63,228 nucleotides of DNA from Streptococcus mitis bv. 2 str. SK95 (GTDB lineage Bacteria > Bacillota > Bacilli > Lactobacillales > Streptococcaceae): NCBI RefSeq assembly GCF_000222705.1, contig NZ_AFUB01000060.1, forward strand, positions 1 through 63,228. Direction: 5' to 3'. A model generated the notes under the pieces. The model ran no database searches, had not been told where the DNA came from, and worked only from the letters and a program-made list of their open reading frames with translations. Each line of letters begins with the position of its first letter. Positions within the stretch are counted from its first letter, which is position 1. Of the stretch, positions 17,884-26,320 are shown piece after piece. The position numbers and the translations under genes are program-made.

Positions 17884-18825
17884 ATGGTACAAGAAATTGC
17901 ACAAAAAATTATTGCTACTGCTAAGAAAAAAGGAGCTCAGGATATCTATTTCATTCCCAAGGAAGCTACTTATGAACTTCATATGCGAATTGGTGATGAG
18001 CGGTGTCTAGTTGACTCCTATGAGTTTGATGTTTTAGCTGCTGTGATTAGTCATTTTAAGTTTGTGGCGGGGATGAACGTAGGAGAAAAACGCCGTAGTC
18101 AACTGGGCTCTTGTGACTACCAGTATGGAGAGAAGGTGTCTTCTCTGCGCTTGTCAACCGTAGGAGATTATCGGGGACATGAGAGTTTGGTCATTCGTTT
18201 GTTGCACGATGAGGAGCAGGAGCTACATTTCTGGTTTCAGGATATGAACGAACTGGGCAAGCAGTACAGGCAAAGAGGACTCTATCTATTTGCAGGTCCA
18301 GTCGGAAGTGGCAAGACGACGCTGATGCACGAATTGGCAAAATCCCTTTTTAAGGGACAACAAGTCATGTCCATTGAAGATCCTGTCGAGATCAAGCAGG
18401 AAGACATGCTCCAATTGCAGTTGAATGAGGCGATTGGCCTGAGCTATGAAAATCTGATCAAACTGTCTCTCCGGCATCGTCCTGACCTCTTGATTATCGG
18501 TGAAATTCGTGATAGTGAGACGGCGCGTGCAGTGGTCAGAGCCAGTTTGACAGGTGCGACGGTCTTTTCAACCATTCATGCCAAGAGTATCCGAGGTGTT
18601 TATGGACGCCTTCTGGAGTTGGGTGTGACGGAGGAGGAACTAGCAGTTGTCCTGCAAGGCGTCTGCTACCAGAGATTAATCGGGGGAGGAGGAATCGTTG
18701 ACTTTGCAAACAAAGACTATCAAGATCATCAGCCAACTAGCTGGAATGCGCAGATTGACCAGCTTCTTAAAGATGGACATATCACAAGTCTTCAGGCTGA
18801 AACGGAAAAAATTAGCTACAGCTAA
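17884..18825 (+). CDS. comGA: competence pilus assembly ATPase ComGA (CglA)
   Basis: The 313-residue type II secretion/type IV pilus ATPase powers assembly of the transformation pilus from the cytoplasmic face. Walker A is GPVGSGKTT near residue 140, the Asp box is MSIEDPVEI, Walker B is LLIIGEIRD, and the His box is STIHAKS. AAGGAGGG precedes the ATG. It is the first gene of the seven-gene comG operon. comGB begins 53 bp before its stop. Confidence 0.95.
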   Translation: MVQEIAQKIIATAKKKGAQDIYFIPKEATYELHMRIGDERCLVDSYEFDVLAAVISHFKFVAGMNVGEKRRSQLGSCDYQYGEKVSSLRLSTVGDYRGHESLVIRLLHDEEQELHFWFQDMNELGKQYRQRGLYLFAGPVGSGKTTLMHELAKSLFKGQQVMSIEDPVEIKQEDMLQLQLNEAIGLSYENLIKLSLRHRPDLLIIGEIRDSETARAVVRASLTGATVFSTIHAKSIRGVYGRLLELGVTEEELAVVLQGVCYQRLIGGGGIVDFANKDYQDHQPTSWNAQIDQLLKDGHITSLQAETEKISYS

Positions 18826-19789
18826 GCAGAAGAAAATCATCACCTTGTTTAACAACCTCTTCTCCAGTGGCTTTCATTTGGTGGAAATTATTTCTTTCTT
18901 GGGGAGAAGTGCCTTGCTGGAAAAGGACTATGTGGCCCAGATGCACCAAGGCTTGTCTCAGGGGAAATCCTTTTCAGAGATGATGGACAGCTTGGGTTTT
19001 TCAAGTGCTATTGTGACCCAATTATCCCTAGCTGAGGTGCACGGGAATCTTCACCTGAGTTTGGGAAAGATAGAAGAATATCTGGACAATCTGGCCAAGG
19101 TCAAGAAAAAGTTAATCGAAGTGGCGACCTATCCTTTGATTTTGCTGGGATTTCTTCTGCTAATCATGCTGGGGTTGAGAAACTATTTGCTCCCCCAACT
19201 GGACAGTAGCAATATCGCCACCCAAATCATCGGCAATCTGCCACAAATTTTTCTGGGACTAGTGCTGGTTTGCTCTCTATCTTTACTTTTAGCTCTCACT
19301 TTCTATAAAAGAAGTTCCAAGATGCGGGTCTTCTCGATGTTGGCACGGGTTCCCTTTCTAGGTATCTTTGTCCAGACTTATCTGACGGCCTATTATGCGC
19401 GTGAATGGGGCAATATGATTTCGCAGGGGATGGAGCTGACGCAGATTTTTCAGATCATGCAGGAACAGGGCTCCCAGCTCTTTAAAGAAATCGGTCAAGA
19501 TCTGGCTCAAGCCCTGCAAAATGGCCGCGAATTTTCTCAAACCATAGCGACCTATCCTTTCTTTAAAAAGGAGTTGAGTCTCATCATCGAGTATGGAGAA
19601 GTCAAGTCCAAGCTGGGGAGTGAGTTGGAAATCTATGCTGAGAAGACTTGGGAAGCCTTTTTTACTCGAGTCAACCGCACCATGAATTTGGTGCAGCCAC
19701 TGGTCTTTATCTTTGTGGCCCTGATTATCGTTTTACTTTATGCGGCAATGCTCCTGCCCATGTATCAAAATATGGAGGTAAATTTTTAA
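18773..19789 (+). CDS. comGB: competence pilus membrane platform protein ComGB (CglB)
   Basis: The 338-residue GspF/PilC-type polytopic protein has three main membrane segments (around residues 115-135, 160-180 and 310-330) and the duplicated T2SSF domain. It anchors the ComGA ATPase and passes pilin subunits. The start MDISQVFRLKRKK at 18773 is taken by similarity to pneumococcal CglB. It overlaps comGA by 53 bp with no strong ribosome site, which suggests coupled translation. An in-frame ATG at 18698 is possible. Confidence 0.9.
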   Translation: MDISQVFRLKRKKLATAKQKKIITLFNNLFSSGFHLVEIISFLGRSALLEKDYVAQMHQGLSQGKSFSEMMDSLGFSSAIVTQLSLAEVHGNLHLSLGKIEEYLDNLAKVKKKLIEVATYPLILLGFLLLIMLGLRNYLLPQLDSSNIATQIIGNLPQIFLGLVLVCSLSLLLALTFYKRSSKMRVFSMLARVPFLGIFVQTYLTAYYAREWGNMISQGMELTQIFQIMQEQGSQLFKEIGQDLAQALQNGREFSQTIATYPFFKKELSLIIEYGEVKSKLGSELEIYAEKTWEAFFTRVNRTMNLVQPLVFIFVALIIVLLYAAMLLPMYQNMEVNF

Positions 19790-19790
19790 A

Positions 19791-20117
19791 ATGAAAAAAC
19801 TTATGACAAATTTGAAAAAAGCCAAGGCGAAAGCCTTTACTCTCGTGGAAATGTTGGTCGTCCTTTTAATCATCAGCGTTCTTCTCTTGCTCTTTGTGCC
19901 TAATTTGACCAAGCAAAAGGATGCAGTGAATGACAAAGGGAAAGCTGCTGTTGTTAAGGTGGTGGAAAGTCAGGCAGAACTCTATCGTTTGGATAAAAAT
20001 GATGACGCCAGCCTCAGCAAATTACAAGCGGACGGTCGTATCACAGCAGAGCAAGCCAAGGCTTATAATGACTACTATTCAAAAGCACAAAAAGAAGCAC
20101 GAAAAGTCAATGATTAA
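19791..20117 (+). CDS. comGC: major competence pilin ComGC (CglC)
   Basis: The 108-residue prepilin has a basic leader and the prepilin peptidase site KA-FTLVEML with the conserved +5 Glu, then a hydrophobic helix (VVLLIISVLLLLFVPNL). After cleavage by ComC it forms the DNA-binding transformation pilus. GGAGG precedes the ATG and the gap from comGB is 1 bp. Confidence 0.95.
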   Translation: MKKLMTNLKKAKAKAFTLVEMLVVLLIISVLLLLFVPNLTKQKDAVNDKGKAAVVKVVESQAELYRLDKNDDASLSKLQADGRITAEQAKAYNDYYSKAQKEARKVND

Positions 20118-20514
20118 GGCCTTTACTATGCTGGAAAGTCTCTTGGTTTTGGGACTTGTGAGTATCATTGCTTTGGCTTTATCAGGTTCTGTTCAGTCCA
20201 GTTTTGCAGCGGTGGAGGAGCATATTTTCTTTATGGAGTTTGAAGAACTATACCGTGAAACTCAAAAGCATAGTGTAGCTAGTCAACAAAAGACCAGTCT
20301 AAACTTAGATGGTCAGACGATTAGTAATGGCAGTCAAAAATTGACCGTTCCTAAAGGGATTCAAGCACCATCAGGACAGACGATTCACTTTGACCGAGCT
20401 GGTGGAAATAGATCTCTGGCTAAGGTTGAATTTCAGACCAGAAAAGGAGCAATCAGCTATCGATTATATTTAGGAAATGGAAAAATTAAACGCATTAAGG
20501 AAACTAAAAATTAA
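20110..20514 (+). CDS. comGD: minor competence pseudopilin ComGD (CglD)
   Basis: The 134-residue protein starts MIKAFTMLESLLVLGLVSI, a short-leader prepilin signal with the +5 Glu followed by a hydrophobic helix. It overlaps the comGC stop by 8 bp. It is a minor pilin thought to help initiate the pilus. Confidence 0.9.
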   Translation: MIKAFTMLESLLVLGLVSIIALALSGSVQSSFAAVEEHIFFMEFEELYRETQKHSVASQQKTSLNLDGQTISNGSQKLTVPKGIQAPSGQTIHFDRAGGNRSLAKVEFQTRKGAISYRLYLGNGKIKRIKETKN

Positions 20515-20779
20515 GGCAGTGATCTTACTAGAAGCAGTAGTAGCGCTAGCCATATTTGCCAGTATTGCAACCCTCCTCTTGGGACAAATTCAGAAAAATA
20601 GACAAGAAGAGGCAGAAATATTGCAAAAGGAGGAAGTCTTACGTGTGGCTAAGATGGCTCTGCAAACAGGTCAAAATCAGGTAAAGGTAAATGGAGTTGA
20701 GATCCAGGTGTTTGCTAGTGAAAAGGGATTGGAGGTCTACTATGGTTCAGAGAAGTTGCTCGACTTTAAAGAGCAGTAA
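20477..20779 (+). CDS. comGE: minor competence pseudopilin ComGE (CglE)
   Basis: The 100-residue protein has a single N-terminal hydrophobic segment after [20 protein letters not shown], a prepilin-like region. It overlaps comGD by 38 bp in another frame, as usual in this operon. It is a minor pilin of the tip complex. Confidence 0.9.
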   Translation: MEKLNALRKLKIKAVILLEAVVALAIFASIATLLLGQIQKNRQEEAEILQKEEVLRVAKMALQTGQNQVKVNGVEIQVFASEKGLEVYYGSEKLLDFKEQ

Positions 20780-21203
20780 GGTAAGAGCTTTCACTCTTTT
20801 GGAATCTCTGATTGCCCTTATCGTCATTAGCGGAGGTTTGCTCCTTTTTCAAGCTATGAGTCAGCTCCTCATTTCAGAAGTTCGTTACCAGCAACAAAGC
20901 GAGCAAAAGGAGTGGCTCTTGTTTGTGGATCAACTGGAGGCAGAGTTAGAGCGTTCGCAGTTTGAAAAGGTGGAAGGCAATCGCCTCTATGTGAAGCAAG
21001 ATGGCAAGGATATCGCTATGGGGAAGTCCAAATCAGATGATTTTCGGAAAACCGATAGCAGTGGCCGAGGTTACCAGCCAATGGTTTATGGCCTCAAATC
21101 AGCACAAATCACAGAGGACAATCAACTGGTTCGCTTTCGCTTCCAATTTCAAAAAGGCTTAGAAAGGGAATTCATCTATCGTGTGGAAAAATCAAAAAGT
21201 TAA
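20742..21203 (+). CDS. comGF: minor competence pseudopilin ComGF (CglF)
   Basis: The 153-residue protein has the motif [20 protein letters not shown], a prepilin site plus helix, then a globular ComGF domain. The ATG at 20742 has GGAGG about 8 nt upstream, inside comGE. An earlier in-frame ATG at 20691 lacks this. Confidence 0.9.
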   Translation: MVQRSCSTLKSSKVRAFTLLESLIALIVISGGLLLFQAMSQLLISEVRYQQQSEQKEWLLFVDQLEAELERSQFEKVEGNRLYVKQDGKDIAMGKSKSDDFRKTDSSGRGYQPMVYGLKSAQITEDNQLVRFRFQFQKGLEREFIYRVEKSKS

Positions 21204-21594
21204 GGCAGGTGTTCTCTTATATGCAGTTACTATGGCAGCCATCTTTAGTCTATTGCTACAGTTTTATTTGAATCGACAAGTTGCCCATCACAAAGACTTT
21301 GCCTTAAATAAAGAAAAGTTGGCTGCTTTTGCCATGGCCAAGCGAAGTAAAGATAAGGCTGAGCAAGAAAGTGGTGAACGAGTCTTTAACTTAGGAAAAG
21401 TCACGTATCACACTACGAAAATAGGTTTTGCAACAAGTATTCGTATGAATAAGGGCAACTATGAATTTCTCTTTCCTTCGATGAAACCCAAGGAAAAGAA
21501 AACGGATAAAAAGCAACAGGTAGCGACTGATTCAAGCCAAGAACCAAATCAGAAAGTAACAGAAGATAAGGCAGATAAGAAAGGCAATTCCTAG
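21181..21594 (+). CDS. comGG: competence protein ComGG (CglG)
   Basis: The 137-residue protein uses a GTG start and overlaps comGF by 23 bp. It has one N-terminal membrane helix ([20 protein letters not shown]) lacking the prepilin Glu, and a charged Lys/Glu-rich tail. The ComGG role in the minor-pilin complex is known from other Gram-positive bacteria. It ends the pilus part of the operon. Confidence 0.9.
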   Translation: MWKNQKVKAGVLLYAVTMAAIFSLLLQFYLNRQVAHHKDFALNKEKLAAFAMAKRSKDKAEQESGERVFNLGKVTYHTTKIGFATSIRMNKGNYEFLFPSMKPKEKKTDKKQQVATDSSQEPNQKVTEDKADKKGNS

Positions 21595-21611
21595 GCAATT
21601 CAACTACTTTG

Positions 21612-21620
21612 TGCTAAACT
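21612..21620 (+). promoter_or_regulatory. extended -10 six bases before the ATG (leaderless promoter candidate)
   Basis: TG-C-TAAACT, then AAAAGC, then the ATG at 21627. No Shine-Dalgarno sequence is present. Confidence 0.5.
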
Positions 21621-21626
21621 AAAAGC

Positions 21627-22217
21627 ATGAAACATGATTTTAATCACAAAGCAGAAACCTTTGATTCGCCCCAAAATATCTTTCTTGCAAACTTGGTTTG
21701 TCAAACAGTTGAAAAACAGCTTGATCTTCTATCAGACAAGGAAATACTGGATTTCGGTGGTGGGACAGGTCTATTAGCCTTGCCCCTAGCCAAGCAGGCC
21801 AAGTCTGTCACACTGGTAGACATCTCGGAGAAAATGCTGGAGCAAGCTCGTTTAAAAGCGGACCAGCAAGATATTAAGAATATCCAGTTTTTGGAGCAGG
21901 ATTTACTGGTGAATCCCTTGGAGCAGCAATTTGACCTGATTGTTGTCAGTCGAGTTCTTCATCACATACCTGATCTAGATGCGACTCTTGCCATGTTTCA
22001 CCATCACCTTAGGGAGAATGGACAAGTCCTCATTGCTGATTTTGTCAAGACAGATACCAACCACCACGGCTTTGAATTGGCTGAACTGGAAAACAAGCTC
22101 TCTAATTTTGGTTTTTCGAGCATTGACAGTCAGATTCTTTATAGTGCAGAAGATCTCTTCCTAGGAAATTATGCAGAGCTCTTTTTAACAACAGCCCAAA
22201 AATCACTTGCTGACTAA
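21627..22217 (+). CDS. class I SAM-dependent methyltransferase
   Basis: The 196-residue protein shows methyltransferase motif I ILDFGGGTGLLALPLA near residues 40-55, the acidic motif II LVDISEKML, and motif IV DLIVVSRVLHHIPDLD, all in the order of the UbiE/Methyltransf_11 fold. The substrate is unknown. It lies 33 bp after comGG but has a likely promoter of its own, so it need not be competence-regulated. Confidence 0.8.
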   Translation: MKHDFNHKAETFDSPQNIFLANLVCQTVEKQLDLLSDKEILDFGGGTGLLALPLAKQAKSVTLVDISEKMLEQARLKADQQDIKNIQFLEQDLLVNPLEQQFDLIVVSRVLHHIPDLDATLAMFHHHLRENGQVLIADFVKTDTNHHGFELAELENKLSNFGFSSIDSQILYSAEDLFLGNYAELFLTTAQKSLAD

Positions 22218-22231
22218 AGCAGTGATTTTTT
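22198..22231 (+). terminator. terminator overlapping the end of the methyltransferase gene
   Basis: AAAAATCACT...AGTGATTTTT with an inner GCT/AGC. The stop codon at 22215 lies in the loop. Confidence 0.85.
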
Positions 22232-22260
22232 CTCTTCAGATGGAAAAAAGGAGGGAAATT

Positions 22261-22269
22261 TGATAAGAT
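22261..22269 (+). promoter_or_regulatory. extended -10 six bases before the ATG (leaderless promoter candidate)
   Basis: TG-A-TAAGAT, then AGGAAT, then the ATG at 22276. The AGGA is too close to the ATG to act as a normal ribosome site. Confidence 0.5.
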
Positions 22270-22275
22270 AGGAAT

Positions 22276-23229
22276 ATGGATTTTGAAAAAATAGAACAAG
22301 CTTATACGTATTTACTAGAGAATGTCCAAGTCATCCAGAGTGATCTGGTGACCAACTTTTATGATGCCTTGGTAGAGCAAAATAGTATCTACCTGGATGG
22401 TGAGACCAAGCTAGAGCAGGTAAAGGAGAACAATCAAGCTCTTAAACGCTTAGCGCTTCGCAAGGAAGAGTGGCTCAAGACCTACCAGTTTCTTTTGATG
22501 AAGGCAGGACAAACGGAGCCTTTACAGGCCAATCACCAGTTTACGCCAGATGCCATTGCCCTCCTCTTGGTACTTATTGTGGAAGAGTTGTTTGAACAAG
22601 AGGAAATTAGCATCCTCGAAATAGGTTCTGGAATGGGAATTCTGGGTGCTACTTTCTTGATATCTCTTGCTAAAAAAGTAGATTACTTGGGAATTGAAGT
22701 GGATGACTTGCTGATTGATTTGGCGGCTAGCATGGCAGATGTGATTGGTTTGCAGGCAGGATTTGTCCAAGGTGATGCCGTTCGTCCGCAAATGCTTAAA
22801 GAAAGCGATGTGGTCATTAGCGACTTGCCTGTCGGCTATTACCCAGACGATGCCATCGCTTCACGCTATCAAGTGGCTTCTAGCCAAGAACATACCTATG
22901 CCCATCATTTGCTGATGGAGCAAGGCCTCAAGTACCTCAAGTCAGACGGATACGCTATTTTTCTAGCTCCGAGCGACTTGTTGACCAGTCCTCAAAGTGA
23001 TTTGTTAAAAGGCTGGCTCAAAGACGAAGTGAGTCTGGCTGCTATCATCGCTCTGCCAGAGGATATTTTCTCAACGGTCAGTCAGGCTAAGAGTATTTTC
23101 GTTTTACAGAAGAAAACCGAACAGGAACTGCAACCTTTTGTCTATCCGCTAGAAAGTTTGCAAGATCCAGCTGCATTAATGAAATTCAAAGAAAATTTTC
23201 AAAAATGGAGCAAAGGTACTGAAATGTAA
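22276..23229 (+). CDS. class I methyltransferase, YtxK-like
   Basis: The 317-residue protein has a SAM-binding motif EIGSGMGILGATFL near residue 115, then DVVISDLPVGYYPDD, where N6-adenine methylases would have NPPF/Y but this has DLPV. Its architecture matches the YtxK family, N6-methylase-like proteins often found between comG genes and ackA. With the altered catalytic motif, DNA methylation should not be assumed. Confidence 0.8.
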   Translation: MDFEKIEQAYTYLLENVQVIQSDLVTNFYDALVEQNSIYLDGETKLEQVKENNQALKRLALRKEEWLKTYQFLLMKAGQTEPLQANHQFTPDAIALLLVLIVEELFEQEEISILEIGSGMGILGATFLISLAKKVDYLGIEVDDLLIDLAASMADVIGLQAGFVQGDAVRPQMLKESDVVISDLPVGYYPDDAIASRYQVASSQEHTYAHHLLMEQGLKYLKSDGYAIFLAPSDLLTSPQSDLLKGWLKDEVSLAAIIALPEDIFSTVSQAKSIFVLQKKTEQELQPFVYPLESLQDPAALMKFKENFQKWSKGTEM

Positions 23230-23238
23230 GGTAAATTT

Positions 23239-23264
23239 TGTTATAATAGTTGAAAACGCTTAAA
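23239..23264 (+). promoter_or_regulatory. ackA promoter with CcpA (cre)-like site
   Basis: An extended -10 TG-T-TATAAT (23239-23247) is followed by TGAAAACGCTTAAA (23251-23264). This matches the cre consensus TGWAANCGNTNWCA at all but one position. In this place it would overlap the transcript start. Confidence 0.5.
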
Positions 23265-23278
23265 AGAGGTATCATGTT

Positions 23279-24469
23279 ATGACTAAAACAATTGCAATCA
23301 ATGCAGGAAGCTCGAGTTTGAAATGGCAACTTTACCAAATGCCAGAAGAAATAGTATTAGCGAAAGGCTTGATTGAACGTATTGGCTTGAAGGACTCTAT
23401 CTCAACTGTAAAATTCGACGGCCGTTCTGAACAACAAATTCTTGATATTGAAGATCACACACAAGCTGTTAAAATTTTATTAGATGATCTAATTCGTTTT
23501 GACATCATCAAAGGTTATGATGAAATAACTGGTGTTGGGCACCGAGTTGTGGCTGGTGGTGAATATTTCAAAGAGTCAACCTTGGTAGAGGGAGATGTTT
23601 TGGAAAAGGTTGAAGAGTTGGGACTTTTGGCTCCTCTTCACAATCCAGCCAACGCGGCAGGAATTCGTGCCTTCAAGGAATTGCTTCCAGATATTACCAG
23701 CGTTGTTGTTTTTGATACATCATTCCATACAACCATGCCAGAGAAAGCCTATCGCTATCCTCTTCCAAACAAATACTACACTGAAAATAAAGTTCGTAAG
23801 TATGGAGCCCACGGGACAAGTCATCAGTTTGTAGCAGGAGAAGCAGCTAAAATTTTAGGTCGCCCCCTAGAAGAGTTGAAATTGATTACTTGTCATATTG
23901 GAAATGGTGGTTCTATTACAGCTGTCAAAGGCGGTCAGTCTGTTGATACATCTATGGGCTTTACTCCACTTGGTGGTATTATGATGGGGACTCGTACAGG
24001 TGATATTGATCCGGCAATTATCCCCTATTTAATGCAACATACAGATGACTTCAATACACCAGAGGATATCAGTCGTATTCTCAATCGTGAGTCAGGACTT
24101 TTGGGTGTTTCTGAGAGATCAAGCGATATGCGTGATATTCACGAAGCTATGCATGCGGGTGATGAGAAAGCGCAACTGGCAAATGAGATTTTTGTGGATC
24201 GTATCCAAAAGTATATTGGTCAGTATTTGGCAGTTTTGAACGGTGCAGATGCCATTATCTTTACAGCCGGAATTGGAGAAAATTCTGTAACGATTCGTCA
24301 GATGGTTATTGAAGGCATTTCTTGGTTTGGCTGTGATGTGGATCCTGAAAAGAATGTCTTTGGCGCTACAGGAGATATTTCGACTGATGCTGCTAAAGTT
24401 CGTGTCTTGGTTATCCCAACTGATGAAGAATTGGTTATCGCTCGTGATGTTGAACGCTTGAAAAAGTAA
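23279..24469 (+). CDS. ackA: acetate kinase
   Basis: The 396-residue enzyme makes ATP and acetate from acetyl phosphate and ADP in the cytoplasm. Marks of the family are [14 protein letters not shown] at the N-terminus, [11 protein letters not shown] near residue 145, [19 protein letters not shown], and GIGENS near the C-terminus. The length is typical. AGAGG precedes the ATG. With AdhE, also in this window, it belongs to mixed-acid fermentation. Confidence 0.95.
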   Translation: MTKTIAINAGSSSLKWQLYQMPEEIVLAKGLIERIGLKDSISTVKFDGRSEQQILDIEDHTQAVKILLDDLIRFDIIKGYDEITGVGHRVVAGGEYFKESTLVEGDVLEKVEELGLLAPLHNPANAAGIRAFKELLPDITSVVVFDTSFHTTMPEKAYRYPLPNKYYTENKVRKYGAHGTSHQFVAGEAAKILGRPLEELKLITCHIGNGGSITAVKGGQSVDTSMGFTPLGGIMMGTRTGDIDPAIIPYLMQHTDDFNTPEDISRILNRESGLLGVSERSSDMRDIHEAMHAGDEKAQLANEIFVDRIQKYIGQYLAVLNGADAIIFTAGIGENSVTIRQMVIEGISWFGCDVDPEKNVFGATGDISTDAAKVRVLVIPTDEELVIARDVERLKK

Positions 24470-24504
24470 GATGAACTGAATAAAATTACAAGATAAGATA
24501 CAAT

Positions 24505-24541
24505 AAAAAGGAGTTGGGAGATAAATTTTCCCAACTTTTTG
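24505..24541 (+). terminator. terminator of ackA
   Basis: AGTTGGGA pairs with TCCCAACT, framed by A and T runs. Confidence 0.9.
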
Positions 24542-24567
24542 TTGTTAAAACAGTCTAAAACCTTGTC

Positions 24568-24599
24568 ATTATTGGCTTTTTTGAAATTTATGGTATAAT
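24568..24599 (+). promoter_or_regulatory. original rnpA promoter, now orphaned at the left ICE end
   Basis: TTGGCT, a 16 bp spacer, then TG-G-TATAAT whose last bases are the start of the ICE core repeat. In an uninterrupted chromosome this would read into rnpA. Here it reads into the ICE left end. Confidence 0.6.
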
Positions 24600-24611
24600 A
24601 GTAGTAATTTA
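24594..24611 (+). repeat. attL core of the ICE
   Basis: TATAATAGTAGTAATTTA is identical to 48493-48510 and overlaps the rnpA -10 box. Confidence 0.8.
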
Positions 24612-24676
24612 AAGTGGGAGTTAGATTTTTTGATTTTAAAAGGATTGAAGAATTAAGAAATTGTATTTTTTAAGAA

Positions 24677-24702
24677 ACTAACCAAAAACTAACCAAGGAA
24701 TG
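24677..24702 (+). repeat. left arm-type repeat of the ICE
   Basis: A 26 bp sequence starting ACTAACCAAAAAC matches 48359-48384 at 24 of 26 positions in the same orientation. Each copy itself holds two CTAACCAA-like half repeats. This is the expected form of integrase arm-binding sites. Confidence 0.65.
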
Positions 24703-24726
24703 TATATTTTTAGTCAATGAATATAG

Positions 24727-24762
24727 AATAAAGTGGATCAGGAAACTGGTCTATTTTATTTT
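24727..24762 (+). terminator. terminator at the left ICE end
   Basis: A 15 bp stem (24727-24741 with 24746-24760, three wobble pairs, GAAA loop) followed by T-rich DNA. It would stop the orphaned rnpA promoter before the toxin-antitoxin genes. Confidence 0.6.
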
Positions 24763-24842
24763 GTATTTATAGATATAAAAAGTTGAATCGTCTATCTAAA
24801 AGTGATACAATAGATATACAAGATAAAAAAAGGAGAATTGCT

Positions 24843-25127
24843 ATGTCACAAATTGCTGTAAGAGTAGATGATAAATTAAAAAAAGAAGCGACTGAAGTTT
24901 TTAGTGAATTGGGTTTGGATATGACAACTGCTGTGAAGTTATTTTTGAAGCAAAGTGTGTTGACTAAAAGTATACCTTTTAAGCTTGGTCTGTATGAAAG
25001 AGAGTATAGTCAAGAAGAAGTAGAACAGGCAAAAAAAGATATTCAAAGATTAGTGAAAGAAAAGTCAAAACTGGTTAAACTTGATTTTAGTAAACAAGAG
25101 GATATTGATAAATTCTTTGATGAATAA
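24843..25127 (+). CDS. RelB/DinJ-family antitoxin
   Basis: The 94-residue protein starts MSQIAVRVDDKLKKEATEVFSELGLDMTTAVKLFLKQSV, a ribbon-helix-helix domain of the RelB/DinJ type that binds DNA and its own promoter. The C-terminal half is charged and would wrap the toxin. AGGAG precedes the ATG. It is followed 22 bp later by a MazF/PemK-like gene, forming an apparent toxin-antitoxin operon near the ICE left end, where it could stabilise the element. Confidence 0.8.
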   Translation: MSQIAVRVDDKLKKEATEVFSELGLDMTTAVKLFLKQSVLTKSIPFKLGLYEREYSQEEVEQAKKDIQRLVKEKSKLVKLDFSKQEDIDKFFDE

Positions 25128-25149
25128 TGATTAGATATTAGGAGGAAGA

Positions 25150-25485
25150 ATGGAAAAAATAGAAGAATATTCAATATTGATTGCAAGAATTGAGTATGCT
25201 GATGGAACAGGTTCAAAGTCACGTCCTGCGATGGTAATTGAGTTTAATGATGAAGTTATTAAAACTTATCGCTTGACTACAAAATATGAAAATAAATCAG
25301 ATAGAATTAAGTCAAAGTATTTTGAAATTATTGATTGGTTTAAAGCAGGTTTAGAAAAGCCTTCTTGGATTGATACTGTTCAAGCATATGAACTAGATAG
25401 GAAGAAAATCAAAATTCAAATTATAGGGAATTTGACAGATAGAGATATAGTTCGTTTGAAAGATTTTTTATCTTATGTTGATTAG
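25150..25485 (+). CDS. PemK/MazF-like toxin
   Basis: The 111-residue protein begins with ILIARIEYADGTGSKSRPAMVIE, which fits the MazF/PemK beta-barrel start (the RP..V motif after the loop), and ends with a typical C-terminal helix (TDRDIVRLKDFL). The family cuts mRNA in a sequence-specific way. It is unusual that its neighbour antitoxin is RelB/DinJ-like instead of MazE-like. AGGAGGA lies just before the ATG. Similarity is moderate, so the activity is an inference. Confidence 0.65.
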   Translation: MEKIEEYSILIARIEYADGTGSKSRPAMVIEFNDEVIKTYRLTTKYENKSDRIKSKYFEIIDWFKAGLEKPSWIDTVQAYELDRKKIKIQIIGNLTDRDIVRLKDFLSYVD

Positions 25486-25495
25486 GAGATAGAAT

Positions 25496-25786
25496 ATGGA
25501 AATTAAGGAAATAAGTTATCAGGATAGACTTCCAAAAACGATGAATTCTAAATTTAATTACTTTGTGAAAGATTTTTTGAATGAGTATTCTGATCAGTTG
25601 AATAAGTTAGATTTTAACGAAACTCTGACGATTAACAAAGAATATGAAGGAGATTTAGAAGTTTATTTTGTTGAATTCATGTTTTGTAAAAAGGGAAAAG
25701 GCGGATTTTTCTCTTTAGATAGAACAGATAATAAGTTGTTTGTGTCTTGTAATGATGAACTTTGGGGAACTGTGATTTTAGAGTAA
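25496..25786 (+). CDS. hypothetical protein, third gene of the toxin-antitoxin operon
   Basis: The 96-residue acidic soluble protein is not recognised. It starts 10 bp after the toxin stop with GGAG before the ATG and ends at the operon terminator. It has no signal, membrane segment or familiar motif. Position suggests a role with the toxin-antitoxin pair or plain cargo. Confidence 0.65.
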   Translation: MEIKEISYQDRLPKTMNSKFNYFVKDFLNEYSDQLNKLDFNETLTINKEYEGDLEVYFVEFMFCKKGKGGFFSLDRTDNKLFVSCNDELWGTVILE

Positions 25787-25834
25787 AAAGCGAAGGAAAA
25801 TCAAACATTCCTGGATATTTGATTCGCTTTTTGG
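25785..25834 (+). terminator. terminator of the toxin-antitoxin operon
   Basis: AAAAAGCGA...TCGCTTTTT with an inner ATCAAA/TTTGAT stem. Confidence 0.8.
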
Positions 25835-25877
25835 GTCAAAATAGGCAACCAGGTATTTAAAATTTGTTCGGAAATAG
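25834..25877 (+). repeat. 44 bp dispersed repeat, left copy
   Basis: It matches 46878-46921 at 37 of 44 positions without gaps. Both copies would encode GQ--QPGI-NLFGN in one frame, but here that frame is broken by TAA. Both lie in gene-poor DNA 1.2-1.6 kb from an ICE end. Confidence 0.7.
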
Positions 25878-25893
25878 AAAAAATAACACTATC

Positions 25894-26319
25894 TTAGATA
25901 ATGTTATTTTTTTTGTTTTCTTTGAAAAATTTGGTGGCTATTTCTTGCACGTAGACCTCGTAAGTGCTTGGTATATCTGCGTTTTTGAGATAGTCGTGGT
26001 AGTTGAATTGTTCGTCTATCGGATATTCGCTGTTAATCAAGCTCATAAAATCAAGGATTCGTCCCTTTTCAGCTCTGGTTTCGATGCGTTGTGAGAAGGT
26101 ATCGATATGAGCAAGGGAGTTATGGGAATCATCATTCAATAAATGGTGTTTTTCGTGTAGTAGTATATTGATTTTTTCTATATCTGTAGTGTCAGAACGT
26201 AGAAAGATGAAGTGTTCATTGTTTAGAAAAAGATAACGACCTTTTGTTTCTAAATAGTCTAACAAGACGACCTTGCAGTTTAGGTCTTCGATTTCTTCTA
26301 TGACTTTTATCAGTTCCAT
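25894..26319 (-). CDS. ImmA/IrrE-family metallopeptidase
   Basis: The 141-residue protein has the zinc motif HEKHH in INILLHEKHHLLND near residue 67, the HExxH of ImmA/IrrE proteins. In ICEBs1 ImmA cleaves the ImmR repressor after DNA damage or peptide signals and so switches the element on. The ATG at 26319 lies 1 bp after the repressor stop, the classic immR-immA arrangement. A TTG six codons earlier is an alternative. Confidence 0.85.
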   Translation of the reverse strand: MELIKVIEEIEDLNCKVVLLDYLETKGRYLFLNNEHFIFLRSDTTDIEKINILLHEKHHLLNDDSHNSLAHIDTFSQRIETRAEKGRILDFMSLINSEYPIDEQFNYHDYLKNADIPSTYEVYVQEIATKFFKENKKNNII

Positions 26320-26320
26320 A

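Noticed and set aside
25864-26094. Rightward frame opposite the ImmA gene
   Set aside because: It is antisense to a protein with a clear HEKHH zinc motif and has no supporting start signal.
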